Below are positions 8,512 to 18,846 of a stretch of 64,000 nucleotides of DNA, piece after piece. Source of the stretch: Insolitispirillum peregrinum (GTDB taxonomy: Bacteria; Pseudomonadota; Alphaproteobacteria; Rhodospirillales; Rhodospirillaceae); NCBI RefSeq assembly GCF_042665255.1, contig NZ_JBHTCD010000024.1; one strand, written 5' to 3'. The stretch's first letter is position 1. Every line of letters begins with the position of its first letter. A model generated the notes under the pieces. It worked only from the letters and a program-made list of their open reading frames with translations, searched no databases and was not told where the DNA came from. The translations under genes and the position numbers were made by a program.

Positions 8512-10530
8512 TTATGCCTGCATCTGCTTCAGGAAACCGTCCACCTCGGTCCCCAGTGTTTCCGCCTGCATGGTCAGGTCACGCGCCGCATCCAGCACCG
8601 ATTCCGCGCTGTCTTCGGTGCGGCGGGCAACGTCGGCCACCGCCAGAATGTTGTCGGTCACATCCTGCGTGCTGGTGGCCGCCTGCGTAACGCTGCGGGT
8701 GATTTCCTGCGTCGCACTGCCCTGTTGCTCCACCGACTCTGCAATGCTGGCAGCAATCTGGTCAATGCGGCCAATGGTGCGGGAAATCATGTCGATGGCA
8801 TCGACCGCCCGCACCGATACCGCCTGAACGTTCTGGATCTGGCGGCTGATGTCTTCGGTGGCCTTGGCAGTCTGGTTGGCCAGCGTCTTGACTTCGTTCG
8901 CCACCACCGCAAAGCCCTTGCCCGCATCCCCGGCACGAGCAGCCTCGATAGTGGCATTCAGCGCCAGCAGGTTGGTCTGGTTGGCAATGTCGGTGATCAG
9001 GCTGACCACTTCGCCGATCCGGCTGGTGGCCTCGGCCAGACCGCTCATCGTTTCGTTGGTCTGCCGGGCCTCCTGCACCGCCTCGCGGGCGATGGCGGTG
9101 GCGTCGCTGACCTGACGGCTGATTTCGGCAATCGAGGCCGCCAGTTGTTCAGCCGCCGAGGCGACCGTCTGCACGCTGCCCGCCGCCATGTCTGCCGCGC
9201 TGCTGACCGTCCCCGAGCGGGCACTGGTTTCATCCGCCGAGCTTTGCATCATCGTCGCCAACTCTTCCATCTTGCGGGCCCCGGCCCCGACATGCTGGCT
9301 GACCGAGCGGACTTTCTTTTCAAACTGGTCGGCCATCTGGACGTATTTGGTGACGTCTTCCCAGTTCAGCATCGGGCCGATGTAGCGGCCCTTGCGGTCA
9401 TAGATGGCGTTGACATAGTTTTCAATGGTCAGCCCGCCCATGCTGAACTTGCCGACATAGGGCAGGTTTTTCGGGTCTTTCAGCAGACGTTCGACCATTT
9501 CAGGCTTTTTGTGGAATGACGACACCGACGTTCCGACCAGCGTATCAACCTGCGCCGCAATCGGGTGGTTCATCCGGCGGATCACCTCCTTGGCCGCCTG
9601 ATTGATATAGGTGATCTTCAGCGTTTCCGGGTCGCACATCATCACCCGCGCCGGCTGGACATCGACCATCTGGCGCAGGCGAAAGGCCTGATCGACTGCC
9701 TCGCGCAGCACCGCCAGCCGCTGGGCCATGATCCCCAGTTCGTCCTTGCGATTCTGGTGCCCGACGGTGATGTCGCTGTCACCCGCCGCCAGAGCATCAA
9801 TCCCGGCCACCAGCGAGGCCAGCGGCCCGCTCATGCCGGTGGCCATCAGGATCGACACCCCGATCACCACCACCAGCACCAGCACCGCCACCAGCGCGGT
9901 CGAAGACGCCGCCGAATAAAAGGCAGACTCAACGTCATCAAGGTAAACACCGGAGCCAATCACCCAGTTCCACGGCGCATAGCCGCTGACATAGGAAATC
10001 TTGTCGACGGGCTGTTCATGGCCCGGCTTTGGCCACATATAGCTGACGTATCCGGCCTTTTGCTCTTTGACCACCTGGATCATTTCGGCAAAGAACAGCT
10101 TGCCGGTAGGGTCTTTCAGGCCACCGGTGTTGGTGTTGTTCATCGCCGGTTTGATCGGATGCATCAGCATCACGCCGGTCATGTCGTTGACCCACAGGTA
10201 TTCGTTGTTGGCGAACCGCATGTCACGCAAGGTTTCCAGCGCCCGTTTCTGCGCCTCGTCCTGCGAGATTTCGCCCTTTTTGGCCATCTCGTCGAAATGA
10301 CTGACCACCGACTGCGCGGCCTCGACCACGCTGCGGGTTTGCAGGGCGTGGGCATCCTCCAGCGAGGTGTGCAGCGTCACCAGATTCAGCGCCGCCAACA
10401 ACCCCAGTCCGATCAGGGTAATCCCCACCATCAGGCGGAACTTGGACGCCACCTTGATGTTTCCGGTCAGGCGGGCCCCGAGTCCCCCCTGAGACGCGGC
10501 TCCCCCTTGAGACGCTGCGCGTGTCGCCAT
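8512..10530 (-). CDS. methyl-accepting chemotaxis protein (Cache, HAMP, PAS)
   Basis: A transmembrane chemoreceptor of 672 residues. A first membrane helix at about residues 30-52 leads into a periplasmic single-Cache domain; YLWVNDMTGVMLMHPIKP and WNWVIGSGVYLDDV are typical of sCache_2. A second helix follows at about 213-235, then HAMP, a PAS-like domain (RVMMCDPETLKITYINQAA) and the methyl-accepting signalling domain, whose hairpin tip contains VSLITDIANQTNLLALNATIEAARAG. No C-terminal CheR-tethering pentapeptide is visible. I chose ATG 10530 rather than 10536 because GGGAGA is then about eight bases upstream. The ligand cannot be deduced; small carboxylates are common for sCache_2. Confidence 0.93.
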   Translation of the reverse strand: MATRAASQGGAASQGGLGARLTGNIKVASKFRLMVGITLIGLGLLAALNLVTLHTSLEDAHALQTRSVVEAAQSVVSHFDEMAKKGEISQDEAQKRALETLRDMRFANNEYLWVNDMTGVMLMHPIKPAMNNTNTGGLKDPTGKLFFAEMIQVVKEQKAGYVSYMWPKPGHEQPVDKISYVSGYAPWNWVIGSGVYLDDVESAFYSAASSTALVAVLVLVVVIGVSILMATGMSGPLASLVAGIDALAAGDSDITVGHQNRKDELGIMAQRLAVLREAVDQAFRLRQMVDVQPARVMMCDPETLKITYINQAAKEVIRRMNHPIAAQVDTLVGTSVSSFHKKPEMVERLLKDPKNLPYVGKFSMGGLTIENYVNAIYDRKGRYIGPMLNWEDVTKYVQMADQFEKKVRSVSQHVGAGARKMEELATMMQSSADETSARSGTVSSAADMAAGSVQTVASAAEQLAASIAEISRQVSDATAIAREAVQEARQTNETMSGLAEATSRIGEVVSLITDIANQTNLLALNATIEAARAGDAGKGFAVVANEVKTLANQTAKATEDISRQIQNVQAVSVRAVDAIDMISRTIGRIDQIAASIAESVEQQGSATQEITRSVTQAATSTQDVTDNILAVADVARRTEDSAESVLDAARDLTMQAETLGTEVDGFLKQMQA

Positions 10531-10745
10531 GGTCATTCTCCCTTGCCTTACATCCTGCAGGTGAGCCTGTTCGCGGTTTTGACCCTGTTCCCGCAGGGCA
10601 CAGCACTCATGTTGTTTCGCGAACAGGTGTACCTGAGATATTTTATTATAAACCGAGGATACTATGCCGCTGTCCGCTATTCCATGAGAGAAAGATGGTT
10701 TTCGCCCTGACAGAAAAATAAAAAAGAATATTCAGGGGGATTTGT

Positions 10746-11303
10746 TCAGAAACTGGGCGGTGTACAGGCGCTGACCACCACACAGTCCTCGTCCCCCACC
10801 GTGCGGAAGCGGTGCGGCTGGCTGCTGTCAAAGGCATAGGCATCGCCCGGCCCGAGGATTTGCATCTGGTCGCCGACGGTGACTTCCAGCCGCCCGGACA
10901 GGATCAAACCGGCCTCTTCACCCTCGTGGCGCAGCGGGATGCGGCCAGTATCGGCCCCCGGCGCATAACGTTCCGACATCATCTGCAACGCCTTGCCGGT
11001 CAGGTCGGCCCCCACCTGCCGGTAAGAGATCCCGCCACGGCCGATTTCCACCAGCTCGTTGGCAGTAAAGAACACCGGCGGACGGGAATCCTCCTCGCCG
11101 ACCTCCAGCGCAAAGAAATCGGCCAGCGAGATCGGCACCCCGTCCAGCACCCGCTTCAGCGAGCCGACCGAGGGATTGAGGCGGTTGGACTCAATCAGCG
11201 AGATGGTGGCATTGGTCACCCCCGCCCGTTTGGCGAGCTGGCGTTGCGACAGGCCGTTGCTTTGGCGAACGGCTTTCAGACGTGCCCCGATGTTCAGCCC
11301 CAT
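10746..11303 (-). CDS. XRE-family regulator with cupin domain
   Basis: 185 residues. An N-terminal helix-turn-helix (residues about 8-62, LSQRQLAKRAGVTNATISLIE) is joined to a C-terminal cupin (about 110-180) with HEGEEAGLILSGRLEV and the closing AYAFDSSQPHRF. This is the PuuR-type architecture, in which the cupin usually senses an amine or amino-acid ligand. It is divergent from the omega-aminotransferase gene across 161 bp containing an inverted repeat. It therefore probably controls beta-alanine/amine catabolism and its own expression. Confidence 0.85.
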   Translation of the reverse strand: MGLNIGARLKAVRQSNGLSQRQLAKRAGVTNATISLIESNRLNPSVGSLKRVLDGVPISLADFFALEVGEEDSRPPVFFTANELVEIGRGGISYRQVGADLTGKALQMMSERYAPGADTGRIPLRHEGEEAGLILSGRLEVTVGDQMQILGPGDAYAFDSSQPHRFRTVGDEDCVVVSACTPPSF

Positions 11304-11317
11304 ACCCGAGCCTTTCT

Positions 11318-11343
11318 GTTAAGAATGTTTCGACATCCTTAAC
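11318..11343. promoter_or_regulatory. candidate operator between regulator and aminotransferase
   Basis: GTTAAG and CTTAAC form an inverted repeat separated by 14 bases in the divergent intergenic region, close to the regulator's start codon. A second dyad, CAAGAAAACGTCTTG, lies nearer the aminotransferase gene. Both are candidate binding sites for the XRE-cupin protein, inferred from position only. Confidence 0.4.
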
Positions 11344-11464
11344 ACTCTGCACATGCTTTTCATTCTTTTCAACATGTTATCATGCATCAAGAAAACGTCT
11401 TGTTGAGGATACAACGAAACAGCATCATGAACCCATCGCCGGACGCCAGCATTCAGGAGGTTCC

Positions 11465-12802
11465 ATGAGCGTCGATACCACCGCTTCTGCCACTGCCACC
11501 AACGACCTGTCCTCGTTCTGGATGCCGTTCACCGCCAACCGGCAATTCAAGTCGGCGCCGCGCATGCTGACGCGGGCCAAGGGCATGTTCTACGAAACCT
11601 CCGAAGGCCGTCCGGTCCTTGACGGCACCGCCGGTCTGTGGTGCTGCAACGCCGGTCACGGCGACCCGCGCATCGTCAGCGCCATCCAGAACCAGGCTGC
11701 CGAGCTGGATTATGCTCCGGCGTTCCAGATGGGGCACCCGCTGGCCTTCACGCTGGCCTCGCGGCTGGCCCAGTTGATGCCGGGCGATCTGAACCGGGTA
11801 TTCTTCACCAATTCGGGCTCGGAAAGCGTTGATACCGCGCTGAAAATCGCGCTGGCCTATCATCGTGTCCGCGGGGAAGCCACCCGCACCCGTCTGATTG
11901 GCCGCGAGCGTGGCTATCATGGCGTCGGCTTTGGTGGCATTTCGGTTGGCGGCATCGTCAACAACCGCCGCTTCTTCGGCTCGCTGCTGAACGGCGTTGA
12001 CCACATGCGCCACACCCACCAGCCCGAGCTGAACGCCTTTACCCGTGGTCAGCCGGAACATGGGGCCGAACTGGCCGACGATCTGGAACGGATTGTCGCC
12101 CTGCACGGTGCGGAAACCATCGCGGCGGTGATCGTCGAGCCGATGGCGGGTTCCACCGGCGTGCTGATGCCGCCGAAGGGCTATCTGGAACGTCTGCGCA
12201 GCATTTGCGACAAGTACGGCATCCTGCTGATTTTCGACGAAGTGATCACCGGCTTTGGCCGTCTGGGCTCGTCGTTCGCCGTTGAACGCTTTGGCGTGAT
12301 CCCCGATCTGGTGACCACCGCCAAGGGTATCACCAGCGGCACGGTACCGATGGGGGCGGTGTTTGCCCGCGACGGCATCTATGATGCCTTCATGCACGGT
12401 GCGCCGAACGCCATCGAGCTGTTCCACGGCTACACCTACTCCGCTCACCCGCTGGCCTGTGCGGCGGCGCTGGCCACCCTTGACATCTATCGCGATGACA
12501 AGCTGTTCGAGCGTGCCGACAGCCTCGCCCAGTACTGGGAAGATGCCGCCTTCTCGCTGAAGGGCATCAGCAACGTGGTCGATATCCGCACCATGGGCCT
12601 GATTGCCGGTATCGAGCTGTCCTCGCGCCCCGGTGCCGTCGGTGAACGCGCCTTCGAAGCCTTCCTGAAGTGCTATGACAAGGGTGTGATGATCCGCACC
12701 ACCGGCGACATCATTGCCCTGTCGCCGCCGCTGATCATCGAAAAAGAACACATCGACCAGATTTTCAACACCCTGGCCGAGGTTCTGCCGACCATCGCCT
12801 GA
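11465..12802 (+). CDS. bauA: omega-amino acid:pyruvate aminotransferase
   Basis: Class III PLP-dependent aminotransferase of 445 residues. It moves the amino group from beta-alanine or a related omega-amine to pyruvate, giving malonate semialdehyde and alanine. The N-terminus SSFWMPFTANRQFK and the GTAGLWCCNAGHG region are characteristic of the beta-alanine:pyruvate transaminase subgroup. IFDEVITGFGRLG and the PLP lysine in TTAKGITSG are present. The start at 11465 is fixed by AGGAGG four bases upstream. A semialdehyde dehydrogenase follows and supplies the next step, although an intrinsic terminator separates the two. The exact substrate (beta-alanine, taurine, another amine) is uncertain. 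Confidence 0.88.
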   Translation: MSVDTTASATATNDLSSFWMPFTANRQFKSAPRMLTRAKGMFYETSEGRPVLDGTAGLWCCNAGHGDPRIVSAIQNQAAELDYAPAFQMGHPLAFTLASRLAQLMPGDLNRVFFTNSGSESVDTALKIALAYHRVRGEATRTRLIGRERGYHGVGFGGISVGGIVNNRRFFGSLLNGVDHMRHTHQPELNAFTRGQPEHGAELADDLERIVALHGAETIAAVIVEPMAGSTGVLMPPKGYLERLRSICDKYGILLIFDEVITGFGRLGSSFAVERFGVIPDLVTTAKGITSGTVPMGAVFARDGIYDAFMHGAPNAIELFHGYTYSAHPLACAAALATLDIYRDDKLFERADSLAQYWEDAAFSLKGISNVVDIRTMGLIAGIELSSRPGAVGERAFEAFLKCYDKGVMIRTTGDIIALSPPLIIEKEHIDQIFNTLAEVLPTIA

Positions 12803-12882
12803 TCCTCTGCGGGCATTTTGCATGCCCCGGACCACAGACCAGACTCCCTGACCGCACTCCCCCTCCGGCAGGGAGCCCTCCG

Positions 12883-12925
12883 GCGGGGGCAAGCAGGTCC
12901 CAATGGCTTGCCCCCGCTTTTTTTT
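12883..12925 (+). terminator. intrinsic terminator after aminotransferase gene
   Basis: A perfect 12-bp stem, GCGGGGGCAAGC with GCTTGCCCCCGC, an 11-base loop and eight T. It lies between the aminotransferase and mmsA and probably makes expression of mmsA partly independent or read-through dependent. Confidence 0.9.
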
Positions 12926-12958
12926 CCGCCCGCTCTCCCGACCATGAGGATCGCCCCC

Positions 12959-14446
<1,488 letters not shown>

Positions 14447-14470
14447 GACCCGGCTGCCTGAGCCTTTCCT

Positions 14471-14572
14471 GTCCCCCGTGCCACCACCGGGGACAGAGCA
14501 GCTCCCCCTCTGTTCCGCTGGCGTTGGTCATTGGCGTGGTTCCAGTGCCGGCAGGAACGGAGGGGGAGTTTT
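14471..14572 (+). terminator. terminator region after mmsA
   Basis: Two hairpins follow the mmsA stop: GTCCCC/GGGGAC (14471-14494), then a long stem CTCCCCCTCTGTTCC (14502-14516) with GGAACGGAGGGGGAG (14554-14568), followed by TTTT. The second is the likely intrinsic terminator. Confidence 0.7.
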
Positions 14573-14601
14573 GCGTTTGCGGGGAGGGGGGTAAGGAAAC
14601 A

Positions 14602-14662
14602 GGGACGTGGAGCGCTGCTCCACACCTCGCCGGGGCCTTGAGGCCCCGGACCCCGTTAGTTG
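14602..14662 (+). repeat. dispersed repeat R2, partial copy A
   Basis: GGAGCGCTGCTCC (self-complementary) is followed by a CGGGGCCTT-AGGCCCCG hairpin and GACCCCGTT. The same core is present at 34312-34420 and 62821-62930. This copy lacks the terminal inverted repeats seen around the other two. Confidence 0.7.
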
Positions 14663-14686
14663 GCTTTGCCGGATCGTTTGGCTCCG

Positions 14687-15226
14687 CTATTTCATGTGCT
14701 CGTCTGCAATGAGGTTATAAAGTTCATAAAGTTTATCAAATGCCTCACACGCCAATTTAAAGCGCTCCAGATTTTGATAAATGGATGGGTGAGCGATCAG
14801 TTCCCTGTCAACGGATTGATATAAAAATGACGCCATATGAAGAGCCTCGTGGTCGTGAAGCTCTGTTGTTTCAATGATGCCATAGTCTTCCAGGTATGCT
14901 TTTTGCTGATCCAGAAGAATGTCGTTGTTTTCAGCGATGTTGATACAGTGTGTCTTGCCAGTGACCGGCACGCGGATAAAAGCCATGTGAGCGACGATCA
15001 CCTCATCATCAACGGTAATCTGATCCAGAGGCGTCGGAGCCGGCAGCGGCTCGCCATCCTCGATCATCCCGGCGAGGTGCAGGGACAGCGCACCGTGGGC
15101 GTCCTCAACACAGGCGGCAATGGTGTCTCCCGCAGCAGCGCAGCCCGGCAAATCGGGGAAACAGGCCGAATATCCTGAGTCCGGCTGCGGTCCTGTTTCA
15201 ACCACCGCGACGTACATTTTGTGCAT
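14687..15226 (-). CDS. HicB-like antitoxin, no HicA partner beside it
   Basis: 179 residues. Residues 1-70 are a HicB-type domain (VAVVETGPQPDSGYSACFPD, then LPGCAAAGDT). A segment GKTHCINIAENNDILLDQ may be a diverged ribbon-helix-helix strand. The last 80 residues are helical and unrecognised. HicB proteins normally neutralise the HicA mRNase encoded next to them, but neither flank encodes a HicA. The 5' codons and upstream DNA are AT-richer than the neighbours, suggesting acquisition. I chose the ATG at 15226; an in-frame extension to 15301 adds 25 residues that do not resemble the family. Confidence 0.6.
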   Translation of the reverse strand: MHKMYVAVVETGPQPDSGYSACFPDLPGCAAAGDTIAACVEDAHGALSLHLAGMIEDGEPLPAPTPLDQITVDDEVIVAHMAFIRVPVTGKTHCINIAENNDILLDQQKAYLEDYGIIETTELHDHEALHMASFLYQSVDRELIAHPSIYQNLERFKLACEAFDKLYELYNLIADEHMK

Positions 15227-15621
15227 AGTCAGCGTCCTTTTCACGTCGAGGGTGTCAGCCCACCATATCCCCTTCAATCTATATTTCGCACTTTTCGCCA
15301 TTCAAGAGTTTTTCACACAGACACTCCACCCCTGATAAAAGATCACACCATAAGCAGCCAAACGCAGGCCACCAAAATCCTGATGTCACCGGTATTGAGC
15401 GGCAGGATGCCCCTTCCCGCACCGCAGCAAAAACCCTTATACCGCAATGCATTAACAACCAATCCGCGCTTACCCCTACGAAAATAAGGCGATAAATGGG
15501 GCAAAGAATCACATTGACTTCATTTTGAGCATGTGGCCCAATCTATCCAATTAATCCAGATAAATTGGCTCGCCCGCCGGACCCCCGTCCACAGGCCGGG
15601 CACAGCCAGCGGAGCCCGCCG
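15227..15621. other. AT-rich intergenic region
   Basis: 395 bp between divergent genes, visibly richer in A and T than the surroundings. I see no supported gene. It must hold the promoters of the hicB-like and GntR genes. The only clear element is an inverted repeat at 15538-15568, described separately. Confidence 0.5.
15538..15568. promoter_or_regulatory. candidate GntR operator
   Basis: CCAATCTATC and GATAAATTGG form an imperfect dyad 54 bp before the GntR start codon. The position and symmetry suit an autoregulatory FadR-subfamily site, but no consensus can be tested here. Confidence 0.35.
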
Positions 15622-16389
15622 ATGACCCTGAAGCCCGCACGCCGCAAACGGACCAAGCTGTCCGATGTGATCGTCGAGGACGTCAAGCGTTCCATCGTCA
15701 CCGAGCAGATGAAGCCCGGGGACCGGCTGCCGAATGAAAAGGACCTGATCGACCTGTACCAGTGTTCCAAGGGCACCGTGCGCGAGGCCCTGAAGGCGCT
15801 GGAGGTCGAAGGACTGGTGTGCACACGGACCGGCCCCGGTGGTGGGGCCTATCTGGTGGAGGCCAGTGTCGAGCCCGCCTCGCGGGCGTTGCGCAATTTC
15901 CTGCATTTCCGCCATCTGGACGGGGCGCAGGTGTACCAGTTGCGCAAGGTGATCGAGGTTGAACTGGCGGTAACCGCCATGGCCTCGCTGACCACGGCGC
16001 AGTTGCAGGCGCTGGAGGACAACATTGCCTTTTGCGCCAAAATCCCGACCAGCGAAAGCGAACAGCGTGAACAGCGCATCGCCGAACTGGAGTTCCACAA
16101 CATCCTTGCTGATGCCTGCAGTAACCCGTTGCTGGCGTTCATGGGCCGGTTTCTGAATGACCTCCTGCGTGATCTGGTGGTGCTGAAGAAAGCCTATGTC
16201 CCCGAACGCCATCAATTTGGCGACGCCAACGTGGCCTATCACCGCCAGCTGATGGAGGCATTCCGCCGCCAGGATGCCGGGGCGGTGCGCAGCCTGATGG
16301 CCGAGCACATGCAGGACGCCGAAAGTCACATGGTTGCTTTGGAAGGTGAAGTCGCACAGAAATTCCTGCTGGATTTTCCGCACGACTGA
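15622..16389 (+). CDS. GntR-family (FadR/FCD) transcriptional regulator
   Basis: 255 residues. The N-terminal winged helix (about residues 14-80) has the GntR signature DRLPNEKDLIDLYQCSKGTVREALKALEVEGLV. It is followed by an all-helical FCD ligand domain with the metal/ligand-binding Asp and His positions (EFHNILADACSNPLL, AYHRQLMEAF). It stands immediately upstream of, and in the same direction as, the ABC transporter and amidohydrolase genes, so it is the likely regulator of that uptake and hydrolysis operon. The ligand is unknown. Confidence 0.88.
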   Translation: MTLKPARRKRTKLSDVIVEDVKRSIVTEQMKPGDRLPNEKDLIDLYQCSKGTVREALKALEVEGLVCTRTGPGGGAYLVEASVEPASRALRNFLHFRHLDGAQVYQLRKVIEVELAVTAMASLTTAQLQALEDNIAFCAKIPTSESEQREQRIAELEFHNILADACSNPLLAFMGRFLNDLLRDLVVLKKAYVPERHQFGDANVAYHRQLMEAFRRQDAGAVRSLMAEHMQDAESHMVALEGEVAQKFLLDFPHD

Positions 16390-16672
16390 TCCTGCCTTTT
16401 CTTTCTTTTGACTGCTTCCCTTTTGCGGGCCGCCCCACCGGGCTGGCTGGCAGAAGACAGGACTTTTTTGCTTTTTTTCTGACTTCAGGGTGCAGCTGGC
16501 TGGACAGGCCCGTTCCGCCAACGGGGCTTTGTTACCTTTGTTCCAGCCGCACCCCACCAAACCACGCCCCATAACAAAAACATCCCAAGAAAGCACATCC
16601 GCTCACGACCAGAAAAACACATGTCAGGCAACAGGCGCACAACCCCACAGCGCCACAACAGGAGCGTTTTCC

Positions 16673-17875
16673 ATGGACCGTCGTACCTTCCTGAAAGCCA
16701 GCCTCGCCGCTTCCTCGTCCCTGCTGGCTGCTCCGGCCCTTGTCCGTAATGCCTGGGCGGCCGATGCCGTCAGCCTGTACGGGGTGAAATCCATGTCCGG
16801 GGCCTTTGCCAGCTATGGCAAGTTTGCCAACATGGGGTCTGAACTGGCGATCAAGCAGTACGGGAACCTTTTGGGTGCCCCGGTGCGCTATACCACCATC
16901 GACACCGAAGGCAACGCCGGCAAGGCGGTGCGCAAGGTGCAGGAAGCCATTCAGCAGGACAATGCCCGCCTGTTTCAGGGCTGTACCCTGTCGTCGTCGG
17001 CGCTGGCCGTCGGCAAGGAAGTCGCCAAGGTCAACGGCGTGTTCATGACCCCCGCCGGGGCGGACGAACTGACCGGGGTTGAATGCAACCGCTCGACCTT
17101 CCGCTGGTCGGCGGCGACCTATGGCGCAATCAACCAGACCGTCCGCCCGCTGATCGAGCTGCTGCCGAAGGCCAAACGCTGGTACACCATCACCCCGCAG
17201 TATGTGTTCGGTGATGCCCTGCTGTCGAATGCCCAGGCCATTTTCGACGAAAAGGGCATCGAGCACGTCGGCAACAGCTATCACTCGCTGCAGGAACAGG
17301 AATTCTCCGGCTATCTGACCAATGCGATGGCGGCCCAGCCCGATGTGCTGCTGATCCTGAACTTTGGCGGCCAGAGCACCAGCACCCTGCGGCAGGCGGT
17401 CAACTTTGGCCTGCACAAGCAGATGACCATTCTGGTGGCATGGTCGGCCGGTCTGGACCAGTTCCAGACGCTGGGGTCCGATGTGATCGAAGGCGTCTAT
17501 CTGGGGGCGCAGTACTGGCATCAGGTTGATACCCCGATGAACAAGGAGCTGGTGAAGGCGGTCAAGGATGCCTATGGCATCACCCCGAACTATCCGCTGG
17601 CCGCCGATTACATCATGACCAAGGTGATGCTGGATGCGGTCAAGACCAGCGGCGGTGTGTCGGAAAAGACCATCAGCGCGCTGGAAGGCCTGACCTATGA
17701 AGGCCCGACCGGCACCGAAACCATCCGCAAGGGTGACCATCAGGTGCTGAAAAGCTATTACCTGCTGAAGGGCAAGGCGGCATCGGCGATGAAAGACGCC
17801 GATGATCTGGCCGAGATCATCAGTTCGGGCCGGTCGTTCCCCAGCGAAGACGCCGTTGGCTGCAAGATGGGCTAA
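16673..17875 (+). CDS. ABC transporter substrate-binding protein, LivK/UrtA type
   Basis: Periplasmic type I binding protein of 400 residues. The signal sequence MDRRTFLKASLAASSSLLAA carries a twin-arginine-like motif and should be cleaved near ALVRNAWA-ADAV. The mature part begins VSLYGVKSMSGAFASYGK, the usual Peripla_BP_6 opening. The start at 16673 has a GGAG ten bases upstream. The gene opens a five-component branched-chain-type transporter cluster. The genes downstream (carbamoyl-amino acid hydrolase, amidase) suggest an amide or ureido compound rather than leucine as ligand; this is inference. Confidence 0.9.
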   Translation: MDRRTFLKASLAASSSLLAAPALVRNAWAADAVSLYGVKSMSGAFASYGKFANMGSELAIKQYGNLLGAPVRYTTIDTEGNAGKAVRKVQEAIQQDNARLFQGCTLSSSALAVGKEVAKVNGVFMTPAGADELTGVECNRSTFRWSAATYGAINQTVRPLIELLPKAKRWYTITPQYVFGDALLSNAQAIFDEKGIEHVGNSYHSLQEQEFSGYLTNAMAAQPDVLLILNFGGQSTSTLRQAVNFGLHKQMTILVAWSAGLDQFQTLGSDVIEGVYLGAQYWHQVDTPMNKELVKAVKDAYGITPNYPLAADYIMTKVMLDAVKTSGGVSEKTISALEGLTYEGPTGTETIRKGDHQVLKSYYLLKGKAASAMKDADDLAEIISSGRSFPSEDAVGCKMG

Positions 17876-17888
17876 CGCCCGGGTCACA

Positions 17889-17915
17889 GGCCGGGCCTGA
17901 GCGGGTCCGGCCTTT
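17889..17915 (+). terminator. stem-loop between binding-protein and permease genes
   Basis: GGCCGG and CCGGCC enclose a 12-base loop and are followed by a short TTT. Such a partial terminator after a binding-protein gene would raise its mRNA level relative to the membrane components. Confidence 0.5.
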
Positions 17916-17981
17916 CCTCCCCCTCTCCGTCCTTTTCTGTCGTTTTGTCGCACGCGGCTCCGTCCTGCAGGAGATCTCGCC

Positions 17982-18842
17982 ATGCTGAACGTGTACCTGT
18001 TTCAGGTGCTCAACGGGCTGGGCCTAGGGATGATCTATTTTCTGATCTCCGTCGGCCTGACCATCATTTTCGGCCTGCTCAACTTTGTGAACTTTGCCCA
18101 CGGCGCGTTTTTCCTGCTGGGGTCCTATCTCTGCTACACCGTCGTCACCCTGACCGGCAATTTCTGGCTGTCGCTGTTTGTCGCTCCGCTGGGGGTGGCG
18201 CTGCTGGCGTGGATCACCGAACAGGTGCTGATCAAGCGCGCCTATCACCTGCCCCATACCTTCCAGATCCTGATCACGCTGGGGATGGCGCTGATCATCC
18301 GCGAAGCCAGCATCATGATCTGGGGCCCGATCGGCAAGTCGGTGCCCACTCCGGCCGGTCTGGACGGCGTGTTCCGCCTCGGGTCGTTCGCCTATCCCGA
18401 ATACCGCCTGTTCATGATCGTCTTTGCCGCCGTCATCGGCCTGCTGCTGTGGTTCCTGCTGGAACGCACCCGCTTTGGCGCTCTGGTGCGGGCGGGCAGC
18501 GAAGACACCGAGACCGTTTCCCTGCTCGGCACCAACATTTTCAAGCTGTTCTCGCTGACCTTTGCGCTGGGCGTCGGTCTGGCCGGGGTGGCCGGGGTAC
18601 TGTCGGCCCCGATCCGTGGCGCGCATCCGTTCCTCGGCGAAGAGGTCCTTGGCATCGCCTTTGTGGTGGTGGTGATCGGCGGCATGGGGTCGTTTACCGG
18701 CGCACTGGTCGGCGGCCTGCTGGTCGGGCTGGTGCAAAGCCTGATGACCACCATCTGGCCGCAAGGGGCCAGCCTGATGATTTACGGCGCGATGGCAGCA
18801 GTGATCATGCTGCGCCCCTATGGTCTGTTCGGGAGGTCCTGA
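17982..18842 (+). CDS. livH: branched-chain-type ABC transporter permease LivH
   Basis: 286-residue inner-membrane permease with about eight hydrophobic helices and the LivH motifs IYFLISVGLTIIFGLLNFVN and FAHGAFFLLGSY. AGGAGA precedes the ATG. It pairs with the LivM-type permease that starts four bases after its stop. It is part of one operon with the binding protein, two ATPases and probably the amidohydrolase. Confidence 0.93.
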   Translation: MLNVYLFQVLNGLGLGMIYFLISVGLTIIFGLLNFVNFAHGAFFLLGSYLCYTVVTLTGNFWLSLFVAPLGVALLAWITEQVLIKRAYHLPHTFQILITLGMALIIREASIMIWGPIGKSVPTPAGLDGVFRLGSFAYPEYRLFMIVFAAVIGLLLWFLLERTRFGALVRAGSEDTETVSLLGTNIFKLFSLTFALGVGLAGVAGVLSAPIRGAHPFLGEEVLGIAFVVVVIGGMGSFTGALVGGLLVGLVQSLMTTIWPQGASLMIYGAMAAVIMLRPYGLFGRS

Positions 18843-18846
18843 CGCG

